Source: Distichodus sexfasciatus | Lineage: Eukaryota; Chordata; Actinopteri; Characiformes; Distichodontidae | DNA: 64,000 bases | Assembly (NCBI GenBank): GCA_032718565.1 | Contig: JAVGVS010000010.1 | Coordinates: 2,732,318-2,796,317 of the forward strand | Reading direction: 5' to 3' | In this document: one piece after another, positions 1-11,235 of the stretch | Position numbering within the stretch: the stretch's first letter is position 1 | How the letters are laid out: every line of letters begins with the position of its first letter | Position numbers and translations under genes: made by a program | Notes under the pieces: generated by a model | What the model was told of the DNA's origin: nothing | What the model saw: the letters and a program-made list of their open reading frames with translations, nothing else | The model's database searches: none

Positions 1-1299
1 CAGATTAGTACAACGTTCAAATTTTCCATTATAACCAGATAACACAAAAAACCCACACAAATAAGTAATTAATAAAAAAATAAATAATAATAATAATAAC
101 AATAATAGCATAAATGAACACAAAGTCAAAAAAAGCAAAACTAAAAACTATGCAGCTATAAGATACTTGTCTATATATCTCAATGTCATCAGTTCACAAA
201 AGAGTCACCATCCAGACTCTACGAAGTCTCAAATTTACCTTCCAGATGGACAAAACACACAATCTGTTCTTCTTCAAAAAGTGGTCAATACTTCTAAAAG
301 CAAAACATGAAGTCATCCTTTATCCATTGAATACGTCAGGACTTTCTTCTTTTTTCCCAAAATACCAATACAATTACACGTTTGGCTTCCAACAAACAAA
401 AAGAATCAGCAACAATCTTTCATGTTTTGGTAGTTTAAAAATTCAAAGGATAAATATACCAATATACACAGCTTAGGATCAAAGGAATTACTTTGCAATG
501 ATTTTTACTTACAATGTTCAATATTTTAGCTTAAAAAGCTAATTAACTTTAGTGCATTTCCCACATACAATGGAATAAGTTCCCTTCTCTTGTTTGTTGT
601 AGCATTCATCAAGGAATATTCGGGTTAAATTAGTTATGCTTAAGTGGGTGATATACTGTCTACTCAGCCATTTATACTGAAGCAGTCTCAAATGTGGGTG
701 TTGTTATTGTCGAGTTTGGGCTTTTAAACATACTATTTGCCCACTCTTCCTCAGTTATATACTGGGTCAGATACATATGTGAAGTCTGTCATTAAATAGT
801 TCTTTAGATTTGGCCACAAACTGTTTTATATAATGAGAATTTGACCTCTACCTTTCAAACATTTAAAGGTGTAATATTTTACCAAGAGTAGAAAAAGGCT
901 CAACAGACTTTGGCCTAGTCTTGATTGAATGAAGCTGCGTAATTGCAGAATGTTGAAAAAGAGATGTTTCTTGGCGAATTCAAACCTTGTCCTAAATTTC
1001 TTCAAGGACAGATTTTCCTTCATTATAAAGATCCAGCTTTTAATACCTTAGATGGAAGCCAGATTTTAAAACTGGATCGAAAGCTCTCACAGGACAACGG
1101 AGAATTTTCATTACCAAAACTGGTGAAAAGAATGAAAGTTGTGATAATTCACCCTAAATGAGTAAAACCTCAAAATAATAAACTAATATAGTATTTCTGG
1201 TATATGGATTTTTTGTACCTTATCAACTTTTTAACATCTTTGAATATAAATTCAAAGGAATTGAAAATAAATTAGCCTCTATAGTGCAGGTTGGAGAGG
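1..1299. other. AT-rich stretch, no gene recognised
   Basis: About 1.3 kb of AT-rich DNA. Short ORFs occur on both strands but none has a family motif or sensible splice context. The part nearest the LINE (about 900-1300) may be its decayed 3' end. Nothing else could be supported. Confidence 0.5.
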
Positions 1300-4200
1300 T
1301 AGCTTCTCAAAATGGCTGTGCTGCTCTAATTTGAGCAGCCAGTAGTACATTTTAGGTTGGGTAGGTTTAACCCCACTCTATCATAAGGCAATCGCTGGAA
1401 AGGAGATCTCTGAGACGAGGGCACTTGTTGTTCCAAATAAAGGTTGTAAAGGGTTTTTTCCATTAAAACAAAAAAGAAGAATGTGGAGAAGTGGGATGAA
1501 CAGGATTGGAAGGAATATAACAATTTGGGCAAAATTGACATTTTTAATATATTAACTCTGACCAATCAAAAGAAATGGGGGTTTGTCACCTGTTCACAGA
1601 CAGGTTATAGAGATCTGTTGATATGGAGAAAACTTATAATTAGCTGATACAATTTCATTAACAGTTGGTGTAATTTTTAATCCCAAGATAAATAAAACGA
1701 ATAACATGATTCTAAAGATTTTACAGACGCTGGGAAGAAACCTTTCAGCTTTATGAACAACAACACAGATTTGGAATGATTAATTTTATACCCTGAGAAT
1801 GCTCCCAAATGTTTCAATCAAATCTATAATGCTGGGATGGGTGTTTTAGATTGGGAAAAGGAATATAGTACTCTATCATCTGCATATAATAATGAAATGC
1901 GATGTTCTGAAAGAACCCAATTATTATTCTACAGAGATATGTGTATGATTACAGTGCCATAGCCAATAGTTCATTCGCTAGGGTGAAAGCAAGGGAGAGC
2001 GGGCAGCCTGGTATTCCCTACCCAAGTCTGAAAAAGAGCAGATATATTATTCCGATTAGTTAATGTCACCGTTAAATACATTCTCCATAGTTTTAAACAG
2101 GTACTGCCACTCAATCCTATCAGCAACTTTTCAGCGTCTAATGACAAGAGATGCATTATCACAAGTATTAGATTTCTCATGTAATATATTTAATACTCTA
2201 CGAATATTATGCAAACCTTGCCTCCCCCAAACAAAGCCATTTTGATCCACATATATATGAACAAGCAGGCAAATGTAATTCTAATCTTTTTGCTAGCACA
2301 TATGCAAAGTCTTTAAATCATTGAAATTCAAAGAAATAGGGTCTATATGAACCTACAATCGGTTGGTGGCTTGCCAGTTTTAACTGTTGGAAGTATTGTC
2401 ATGGTATTCAAGAGGGAGGCAAAGTCCCATTTTCAAGAGGATTCCTGGTACATGTCCACAAGGGGACCAGTTAATTTATGATGAAAAATTTTATATAACT
2501 CTATCGGTATGCCATCAGGCCCTGGGGTCTTCCCTCCTTTCATACTGGTAATGGCCTCAGACAGCTCCTCAGACTTTAGGTCCTCTTCAGAATACCCGCA
2601 AACCGCCGTGGACTTGAAGTCAAAGCATCCAAGGAAAACTTTTCTCTCCACTGCGGCACTACTCTCCGAATATTCAGGCTGGCAAGAGCCTGATAATGGT
2701 CCCTAAAGACCTCATTTATCTCAGTTTGATCCAAATGTTACCTCCTTTCTCTCCTTTATCTGAATACGTTATAGCTCTTTCAGTTTGTAACTGCTTATAC
2801 ATAAGCAGTAACTTACCGCTCTCTCTCCCCTTCATAATGAGAGATGTTTAAGTCTCAGCAAAGCTTTTTCTTTGCGTGTTCCAATGAAAGCTCGTTATAT
2901 TTCATTTTCAATTGGCTGGAAATCAAAAGAAGATCAGGTGTAGTGCGGTATACTAGATTCAATTTTCTTTGTTTTGTTTTGGAGTCTATCATTTCTACTT
3001 GACAGCGCTTATATTTATAATTTGTATAACTAATCATTTGTCCTCTTATAAAAGCTTTAAATGCTTCCCACCGGACTGAGGCAGATGTTTGAGTTGTGTT
3101 AATTTCCAAATAATAATCTATCTGTTTATCAGCGAACTCCAAAGAATTCGGGATCTCTCAACCAGGTTATATGTGAGAGAATATGCATCTTAGGGATCTG
3201 CACAAAAATTTGGAAAGTTTAATATAAATGAAACTGCATGATCTGGAATTAATATGCTCTTCATCATACCAGCAGTTCTTAACTTTAGAAATGAGATCAG
3301 TAGATAAAAGAAAGTAATCGATACGAGAAAATGTTTTATGAGTACTGGAGTAGCATGAATAAGTCAAATTATCCGGGTGCCTATTCCTCCAAATATCTAT
3401 TAGAAAGTGAAATCTTACATATACTGTTTTAACTCTGTTCTGAAGATGCAATACATGAAAGGGGTCTGATTCAGATGATCTATCTAATTCTGGATATAGT
3501 ACGAGTTAAAATCACCTATAATAAAAATATCTGGCAGTCCAGCTAATAGTAAATAGATTTCTGTAAAAAGCAGGATTATCATTGGGTCATAAACATTGCC
3601 TAAATTCAATCAACTTGAAAATATCTCCGGTTTGAGGATAATTATGTACTGCTCCTAGTCTGTCGCTTGATATTATTAATTGTTGTAAAGGTGGAATTTA
3701 TGTATGGCGCGGCAACTCCTCTGAATTGTGTGAGATTAAAGGGAGGCGAAAACACTAGCCCTGTGCATCTTCCTCACCATGATCACATCCTCTGAGCTAA
3801 ATATATGGGTTCCTCGGAGGAATTACTATTTTAGCTTTCGTTTTATAATTCTAATTAAAATCACTTGATTTCCAGCTTTACAATTTTGTTGGGGACCTCT
3901 TACATTCCAGGATGTATTGAATATCAAATAGGGGAGCCGATGGCCGTAATATACAGCATATTCCCATTCTTCCAAAGTACAAATGTAATTATACAAAGAC
4001 TATTGTTGTTGTGAGATAAAGAAGAGAAAGAAAAAACAAAAACAAAACCCAATTGGTAAAAACAAAAATACAGCCAGACGGAACAACTTGACCAACAAAC
4101 GAATTGTTTTCCCCAAATGAAATGCCATCCACCCCCCCCTCCCACTCCTAGTTAAACTTCCCAAGGACTTCTCTAAAAGCCTGATTATGGAACTCGCCGG

Positions 4201-5150
4201 TCCACCATGATCCTTTCACGGTGGTGCAGCAATGAACATGGACAGGTCCGCCACAGTCAGAGATGTCAACCCAACATCTGAAATATATATATATATTATT
4301 TTAGCATCAGCAGTAAACCGAAGTTTGCTTACGCGCATTACAACTGACTTGAAGAAACATCTTCCTTCTGGGATCCTCCTGCTAAACATTGTCTTGAATC
4401 TTGCAAAACCTCTGAGCATCTGAAGGATTGTAGAACAAGTGGCGCGCTTTCATAGCAAGTCCGCATACAAAGTAGCTGGGTACAAGATGCCATACCGCAA
4501 TTCAGGGGAGTTGAGATCGCGAAGATCCTTCTTCACCGCGTCAAAATCTTTTCAAGTTTTTATGCAGTTCAGCTGACGCGATCAGAAAGAAAAAGAACAT
4601 AAACTCTTTTGTCTAACATCGATTGCCTCACTTTGTCCTTTAGTTTGAATTTTTAATATATCACAGCCCTGGGTGAAGAGTCAAACGGTCTTCGAATCTA
4701 CCGATTTGGTGAGCTCTCAGCCTAGAGGGCAGGAAATTTTTCCGGGCCGGATCTGAGGGTATTTCTCTAAGCCTTTATATCCTTCCTTCAATTTTTCTCG
4801 AAGTCCCACCAATGGGTGGACCCGGCGACTGCGTTTTTCCAGATCATCGGCTTTTGATGAGAGGATTCTATAGCAGTTTTCAATTTTTGCGTTTTCGTTT
4901 ACGCTCCGTGGCGTTGTCCTCTTGAGTGCTGTCGATCCTCGAACTTCTGTGCCACGTGTTGTCCAGAGCTTTTACCGTCGCTGCACTCTGTCTGGAAACA
5001 TGCCATCAGAAAGCTCGCCTTTTAGCAGAATCAGACTTCAATAAGTGGATAGCCTCCAGGGTGGCAGACCCGCTTAGCTGTACCTGACTCTCCCCTCACA
5101 CGCTATTAAGCTTCATTGGATTTAGCATCTGCCTCGGCACTCTCTCAGGT
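1300..5150 (-). mobile_element. Decayed L1-like non-LTR retrotransposon
   Basis: Read on the minus strand, fragments appear in L1 order. An ORF1p-like stretch lies around 4390-4560 (DAVKKDLRDLN followed by YGILYPATL). An endonuclease C-terminal part lies at 3167-3451 (DIWRNRHPD, FSRIDYFLLSTDLISKV). A linker at 2855-3142 has WEAFKAFIRGQMISY. Reverse transcriptase fragments follow at 2433-2651 (GGKTPGPDGIPIELYK), at 1971-2180 (LLSLDAEKLL, a degraded form of the usual SDAEKAFD block) and at 1326-1565 (VGLNLPNLK near the C-terminus). Stops and frameshifts separate them, so it is a dead copy. The 5' limit near 5150 and the 3' limit near 1300 are estimates; no clear poly(A) tail or target duplication was seen. 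Confidence 0.8.
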
Positions 5151-6356
5151 ACAGATCGTTGGCTTGTTTTCTCAACCAATGATTTTAGTTAGTTTTGGTG
5201 GCGTCTTGAAAGTTAGATGTATCAAATTCTAAGAAATAAAATCGGTTTGTCGCTTTATTGGGTTAAAGAGAATACAATTTAAGTCAGGTACGCCCAGTGG
5301 AGCTCAGTCTGGTTCACTCAGCACTTGCAGCATCATAACACCGATGTGCCTATAGTGAGATTGTCTAAAGTAATACATTTGTACTACTCTTTACAACATG
5401 CTGTATGTGACTTTAAGTGCCAGGCAATTATTTACAATTTGTCTGCTAGGACAACAGAAATATGGTAACGACAAGTACACTGTAAATGCAGTCTAAAAGC
5501 ATGACCTGAGTCTATATGTACTATACATAACAACATATAAAGTGACATGATTGTAAAAATGGATTTTGTTTTAAATTACTTTTTGCTGGTTATAGCTAGT
5601 AAGACAGTAGTTTTATTCCCACATTCCCACTTCCCAAAAGCATAAAAATAAAGCATGGAATTCATAGGCCAGAGGAATAATGGAAATGGAAAGTTTCAAA
5701 AGTAAAAAAATAATTTGTTTTTTATTTAGCAAAGAAATGTAGTGATCTGTTTATCAAATTTAAAACAAAAAATAAAAGGACATTCATTATCTATGTAATG
5801 TAAAATTCATGATTTAAATGTAAAAGAGGTAAAACAGACGATCATTTCTTTTTTAAATCCTTTTATAAATAATCTGAAAAATAGTCTGATGTATCAAAGA
5901 TAACATGTACATTGTGTGCACATTCACCATTCAAACTTATTCTTAGTCTCAGTTTAGACAAATATTGTTCACATCTCAAGTTTACAATATTAAAATACAT
6001 TCTCCAGTTTGACAGTCCAGGCCTCTGGGGTAGAGAAGGAGAATCAGGCAGAAGAAATTAACAGTCAGATGAATGAAAACCGCTTTATCGGTTCAGGGCT
6101 TTTAAAAGTCACCTAAAGAGAATGATACAGGGCTTAACAACAGACCACTACATTTACGAGTGATCAGAACACTTTTGTGACAGACAGTACATACCTACTG
6201 TAGGGCTGATTATGGGAGGATTGGCTGGAGCAAGAATACTGAACTGGTTTGTGAGAAAAATGGCATAAAAGTGCGGTGAACCTTTTGGATGTGGCTACTG
6301 TGTGAAACAATACAAATAAATAATACACCCAGCAACAAATAAGAATATACAACAAT
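5151..6356. other. AT-rich spacer, no gene recognised
   Basis: No long ORF with a known motif. The sequence is AT-rich with short homopolymer runs and is flanked by the L1-like relic and a hAT-type element. I see nothing that I can name. Confidence 0.5.
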
Positions 6357-7165
6357 TAGGGCTGGTGATACTGGCATAAAAATATCATAATATTTTAATA
6401 TATCGATATATATCTCAATACATGAGGGCTACTCTAAATCACTTTGTATAAATGATAATTAAAATTCTCTGCATTAAATATTACCAATATAATAAGTTAT
6501 TAAAATTTAACTTATAGTAAATGCTTATTTTAACAAAGTATAATATATGAAACTTTATACTTTATATTGAGGACAATTTCAGAAGTGGGCAAGAGGAGCC
6601 ACTGATTCACGTGCTTAATGGCGATGTGCGTTAACTATTAAGTATAATTATAAGGTCCGGCAAGCTTCATAACTTCACGTTTAACCTACCTGCAGCTGTT
6701 CTCTTCCTCCGTGTCTTTGGTTTTTCCATAAGCTTTCTGTGGCGTGCAGTCAATCACAAGCCATCGGCCAATAGGATTCGCAGGCTGAATGAGCTTTTGA
6801 GCTTTTGCAGGTTGGGATGTCTGACAACCGCTCAGTCGATTCTTAATTTTGTGCTCTCGAGTTTCACATTTATTACTTTCCTTGAAATTTTTGCCATTTT
6901 TCTTGGCGCTCTATTAGTTTTAGCATTGATGTGTGAGGCCATTGGAGGTCTGCAGTGAAGAAGCGGCTTGGCAGCGCATGCGCTAAGCGCTAAGTTTTTC
7001 TGGATGGTAGAACAGCTGTCTGCTGGCCAGAACGAAAAAGCTGGTACATGCTGTCTGTTTAACAATAACGTTAGGATTTATATTCGATGGTCACGATATT
7101 TAGTACATCACCGGTGGAACAAGCCGAGATACGCAAATTATATATTGATATATCGCTTAGCCCTA
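6357..7165. mobile_element. Non-autonomous hAT-type element with short terminal inverted repeats
   Basis: The left end reads TAGGGCTG and the right end AGCCCTA, each followed inward by an AT-rich tract rich in ATATCGATAT-like words. This is the pattern of a common fish repeat that begins with TAGGGCTG and a 'gatat' tract. The 8 bp outside each end are nearly the same (acaacaat on the left, ataacaat on the right), as expected for a hAT target duplication. The 0.8-kb body has no transposase. Confidence 0.6.
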
Positions 7166-8870
7166 ATAACAATATTAGTCTTTTCTGTGTGTTTTCAAAT
7201 ACTGATCGAAATGGAGAACATCACAAGCACTACTAAAGCTTTCAAAATCTCCAAAAGGATAGTCTGCCACTAACTGATCTTCTCAAAGATGTTTTCTGGA
7301 CTACACAGTGTTTTTGTGATGTGCAAGCTTTGATTATAAAAACTAACCAGACTGGCAAAGTGCCATTTTCTTTCTGGACTCTCCAAGGTTTTGTGTATAG
7401 ATAGCCTCCCCATTAACACTTCAACCATACACCAATTTATTCTGAGCAGTTCCTCAAATGTAGGTTGAGAATCACCATCGACCTAGGACCAACATTTAGA
7501 AAGATAGTTTTCTCAAAAGCCACAGTGTTGACAAGATCCTGGAATTGAAGAAGGAAAAATATTAGAAATTACTCTAGCCTTTCATACATATTTATATTTC
7601 CCTACTAATGCTGTCTTTGAATTATTTTAAATCTAGATAGGCATTGCTCTTTGAAATACACTATATTTCACTTTATCCAAAAACACTTGGTCTTTTGGGA
7701 ATTATTTACTCTTTCAAATGGGAGTTGTGTGTCTAGCTGGAACTTTTCTAGCCTATAATGGAAGGTACGTCATTAACTCACTGGGACTGTGATCTCTTGA
7801 AAATGTGTCCTGAATTACACTTTCTCCCACTTGTGCTTAAGAAGCTGGGATGGAGTAAACTTATCGGCACAGTTGTAGTAACCACCATGTTTGCAGTAGC
7901 ATCCAGCTCCCCCATCCTGTCATTACAGCCACTTCACATCCTGCACAGGACAAAGAATTTGCTATTAACATCACTCCTAAAACTATAACATAAGTGAGAG
8001 TTAACAATCCCCACCTTTACCTGGACTATCATTGTAAGCCATAGAATCCTGTTGAGTTCAATATGTGTCAGGGCTTCCAGTCTCCATCACAGCCATATCA
8101 GCTCTGTATTACCTAAAAAATGCAAAAATCTAAAAACACAAGATATTTTAGCATAATGTTATTGTTGTACTCCTGTACAGACAACTCTCCTCTACAAAAA
8201 TAGCTTGAATCATGAGACAGGTCATCCATGCAGAGTCCCTACCCTATTTATACATATTTCAAAATCTGTTTTCTGAACATCATAAAAGTCACAAAGTGCA
8301 AAGTCTCTATCTTATATTAATCTTATAGTTCTGTATAATTTTGCTATTAACAAAGTACTGTGTCTTGAAGTCAGCCTCCTTGTGTCTTTAAGGTAGAGGA
8401 TGGAGAACCATTCGCCACAGAGTGGTAGAGTCCACCAGTGCGAGATCTACAATGGATGTGCTAAAACCAAGCAGAGAAGTAAAAAACAACGCATTTGTAC
8501 ACAGCCAAAGGACACCATCAGACACAATCCAGACATGCCTTTTTGCGTGCAACAGCCTGCTAATTCCGCTACAATGTCTCTATGAGACTGAGTCTACAGA
8601 ATTCAGTTCCATGAGTTGGCGATCCCCAGTTGGTGAAACTATTCATGATGCTTCGAGGTCAGAACAACGTACCTGTGCAGCACAGAGGAAAAAGGATAAT
8701 ACTTCAATATACATCAATGCATTACGGGCGTGTTATATACATATTCTAACGTCATTTTTACATTATTACCATGAGAGATCTATTTTAATTAAAAGAATCC
8801 GAACCGTTACATTCTGAAAAAGATATAAAGTACGCAACACAAACACACCTGAAAGATGCTACGTTTACTT
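7166..8870. other. Spacer with unassigned ORFs
   Basis: The longest open stretch is 8422-8817 on the plus strand (131 codons), overlapped by another at 8400-8585. Neither shows a recognisable domain, and no splice pattern supports them as exons. A minus-strand stretch near 7800-7930 reads [19 protein letters not shown] but has stops on both sides. Left unassigned. Confidence 0.4.
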
Positions 8871-8872
8871 AC

Positions 8873-9240
8873 TTAGCTCACCAAATATCCGAATTTCAGC
8901 CCACTGATTTGCGTCCAAAAGAATTCAGCTTTTGAACAGTGGTGCGAAGTCGCGTAAATTGAAACCAGGCCGATAGTTCGCCGCCATGAAGAGCTCGCCG
9001 CGATTTTCTTCTCGCCTTGCCAGTTCCACCAGAACCACTCGCTCCTGAACGAGGGCACAGAAAACACGCCGAAGTGAATGAAAATACCAAACTTGGCTTC
9101 ATCATTACCAGCCAGGCAAGGTCTGGGTCAGGCTGTTTGATCTGGCGTATTATCACGCCTCTAAACCCGACGCGCTGGTACAGCGCCAGCAACCACAACA
9201 TCGTTCACGCGCTACAAAACGGAATGTTTACATAGGAAAG
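8873..9240. promoter_or_regulatory. Possible promoter or first-exon region (CpG-richer)
   Basis: This block is richer in GC and CpG than its surroundings. On the minus strand it could be a first exon ending at a good donor (TATTTG followed by GTGAGC, near 8878). It contains a 20-codon minus-strand ORF starting MAANYRPGF. On the plus strand there is a strong Kozak context (GCCGCCATGA at about 8980) opening another 20-codon ORF. No downstream exons could be identified on either strand, so its gene is unknown. Confidence 0.3.
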
Positions 9241-10400
9241 TGGGATTTTCAGCAGTGGCGTGCTGGCGGTGGGCCGATTATACCACCAGCCCCACAGACG
9301 TGTGAAGGTAACGACACAAGCCTGAAGAGGCAGACAACAAAATTCAGCTGATTAAACACTAAGTTTATCATTTAGCCATTTCGCGTTGATCATATGACCA
9401 GTGTGGCTTCGCATCAACCACGTGATTTGCGAGGGCGTTTGTAGTGTCACTACTGCGACATTGCGCATTAAAATATTACTTACAGAGCGCATCCAAGCCG
9501 TAAAAAATCGCGTTAAATAGCTAGAAACCATAGGATTAGAGGATTAGGTAAGACAGACAGAAGAAATGTTTGCTTGTATTACTTTAAATTTACCATATAT
9601 ATTATTAGAGTACTGTTCTGCCTTTCATCTTTAATTAGGAACACAACTGACACCGTATTATTACTAAAGTAGCTTTCTAAAACGATACTTACAAGTATGG
9701 TTTGCTTATTTTGTTCAATAGCAAGTAACTCTACTAACCAGCCAGATGCAAAGTACTGCTTTTTTATTAACAAATACTTGAAACTTTACTGGAAAGAAAA
9801 AAACCAAATAGAGATTCTTACCCATCCAACTTATAAAATGTTACAATAAATGTTGGCAAATAGCGCGACATAAAAGCTTAAACAGCATAAGCAATATAAG
9901 GTTTTCTCTCCTTGAGTCACCACTCCTGGCATTTATATCATACTCAATACTTACTGAGATAACTGTGGAGTGTTACACAATCAACAATAAATTTGGTAAT
10001 TTTAATCAATTTCTGTTGAGAATTATACTTCGAGACCTATAGAGCTGTAAACAGATCAGTTTCATCATTATAAATAGTTTTCCAACAATGCTTTTAAAAC
10101 ACAAAATAGTCATTGTAAGACATCCTCTCAATTATTTCTACAGCAATTAAATATAGATGTAAAAATCTGAAACCATCCATTTAACAAACAACTGAATACT
10201 TTCACTTTCTGATGCAATTCACTAAACAAATTAGCAGAAATTGTACCACAGTTCTTACAACACACATTAAGATATTTTAGCAGTTTGCTTTCTGTCTTAT
10301 ATTGAAACTATAACTAATATATGCTACATAAAAAATCCTAAGGCCTTGATAGCTCAGTGGAGTGTATTTGGTAGAGATGTAGGCTACTCATAATGTAATG
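9241..10400. other. AT-rich spacer with a tRNA-like SINE fragment
   Basis: Mostly AT-rich, with no gene seen. Around 10340-10375 the plus strand reads TGATAGCTCAGTGGAG, which resembles a tRNA A-box/D-arm as found at the head of tRNA-derived SINEs. A clear B-box and an acceptor fold were not seen, so it is not called a tRNA gene. Confidence 0.4.
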
Positions 10401-10424
10401 CGAAATGTGACTAAGAGGTATACT

Positions 10425-11086
10425 CACAAGCTGCCTCTGAATGTCTTTCTTATTGTCAGTTCATCCATCAGCTCCACGGCAGTGGGTTCCTCATCTCCAT
10501 CCACTATGAAAGATGGGTAATCAGAATCTCCTGGGCCCTGCACCATACCCTGGGAATGGCCACTGAGTTCATGGAATCCTGGGTTGGTGGTAATGCTTTA
10601 CATGTATTATCACACCAGACCAAACGCTTTAAGACCACAGCAGAAACTGGCCAGAACAAGCCTCACAGCCATACACACAATGGGCCAGTTTGATCGATGG
10701 ACCTGTCCAGCTTCAGCCAGAAAGCATACATACACAGTTATGATGCTGCGTGCATTTTATGTGGTGAATACTTGAACACTCTTATCCTAATTTCTTTGTA
10801 GACAGTTTCCCTAGAGACAACAGGAGTTAGGGTCTTGCTGAGGACCCAAGAAGTTGGTCAGATCACTGGCTATACCTTTTAAGACCACCACCACCACTCA
10901 ATATGATATATTGAACTGACTTTTAGATGCAAGAATTAACGCAAAACTATAAGGTGCATCTCAAAAGTTGTAATATCATGAAAAGATATTTCATTATTTA
11001 GTGAAGTTGTGTTCATATATGCTGTTTGATGAATATATAAATATATATATTTTATATATATTAGCATTTTCCTAAAACTTTTGCTG

Positions 11087-11148
<62 letters not shown>

Positions 11149-11162
11149 CTTTTATACATACA

Positions 11163-11235
<73 letters not shown>

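Noticed and set aside
8422..8817. 131-codon ORF on the plus strand
   Set aside because: No domain, no splice context and no similarity I can recall; overlaps another ORF in a different frame.
10340..10410. tRNA-like sequence (GATAGCTCAGTGG)
   Set aside because: A-box-like word only; no B-box or cloverleaf pairing. Better explained as a SINE head.
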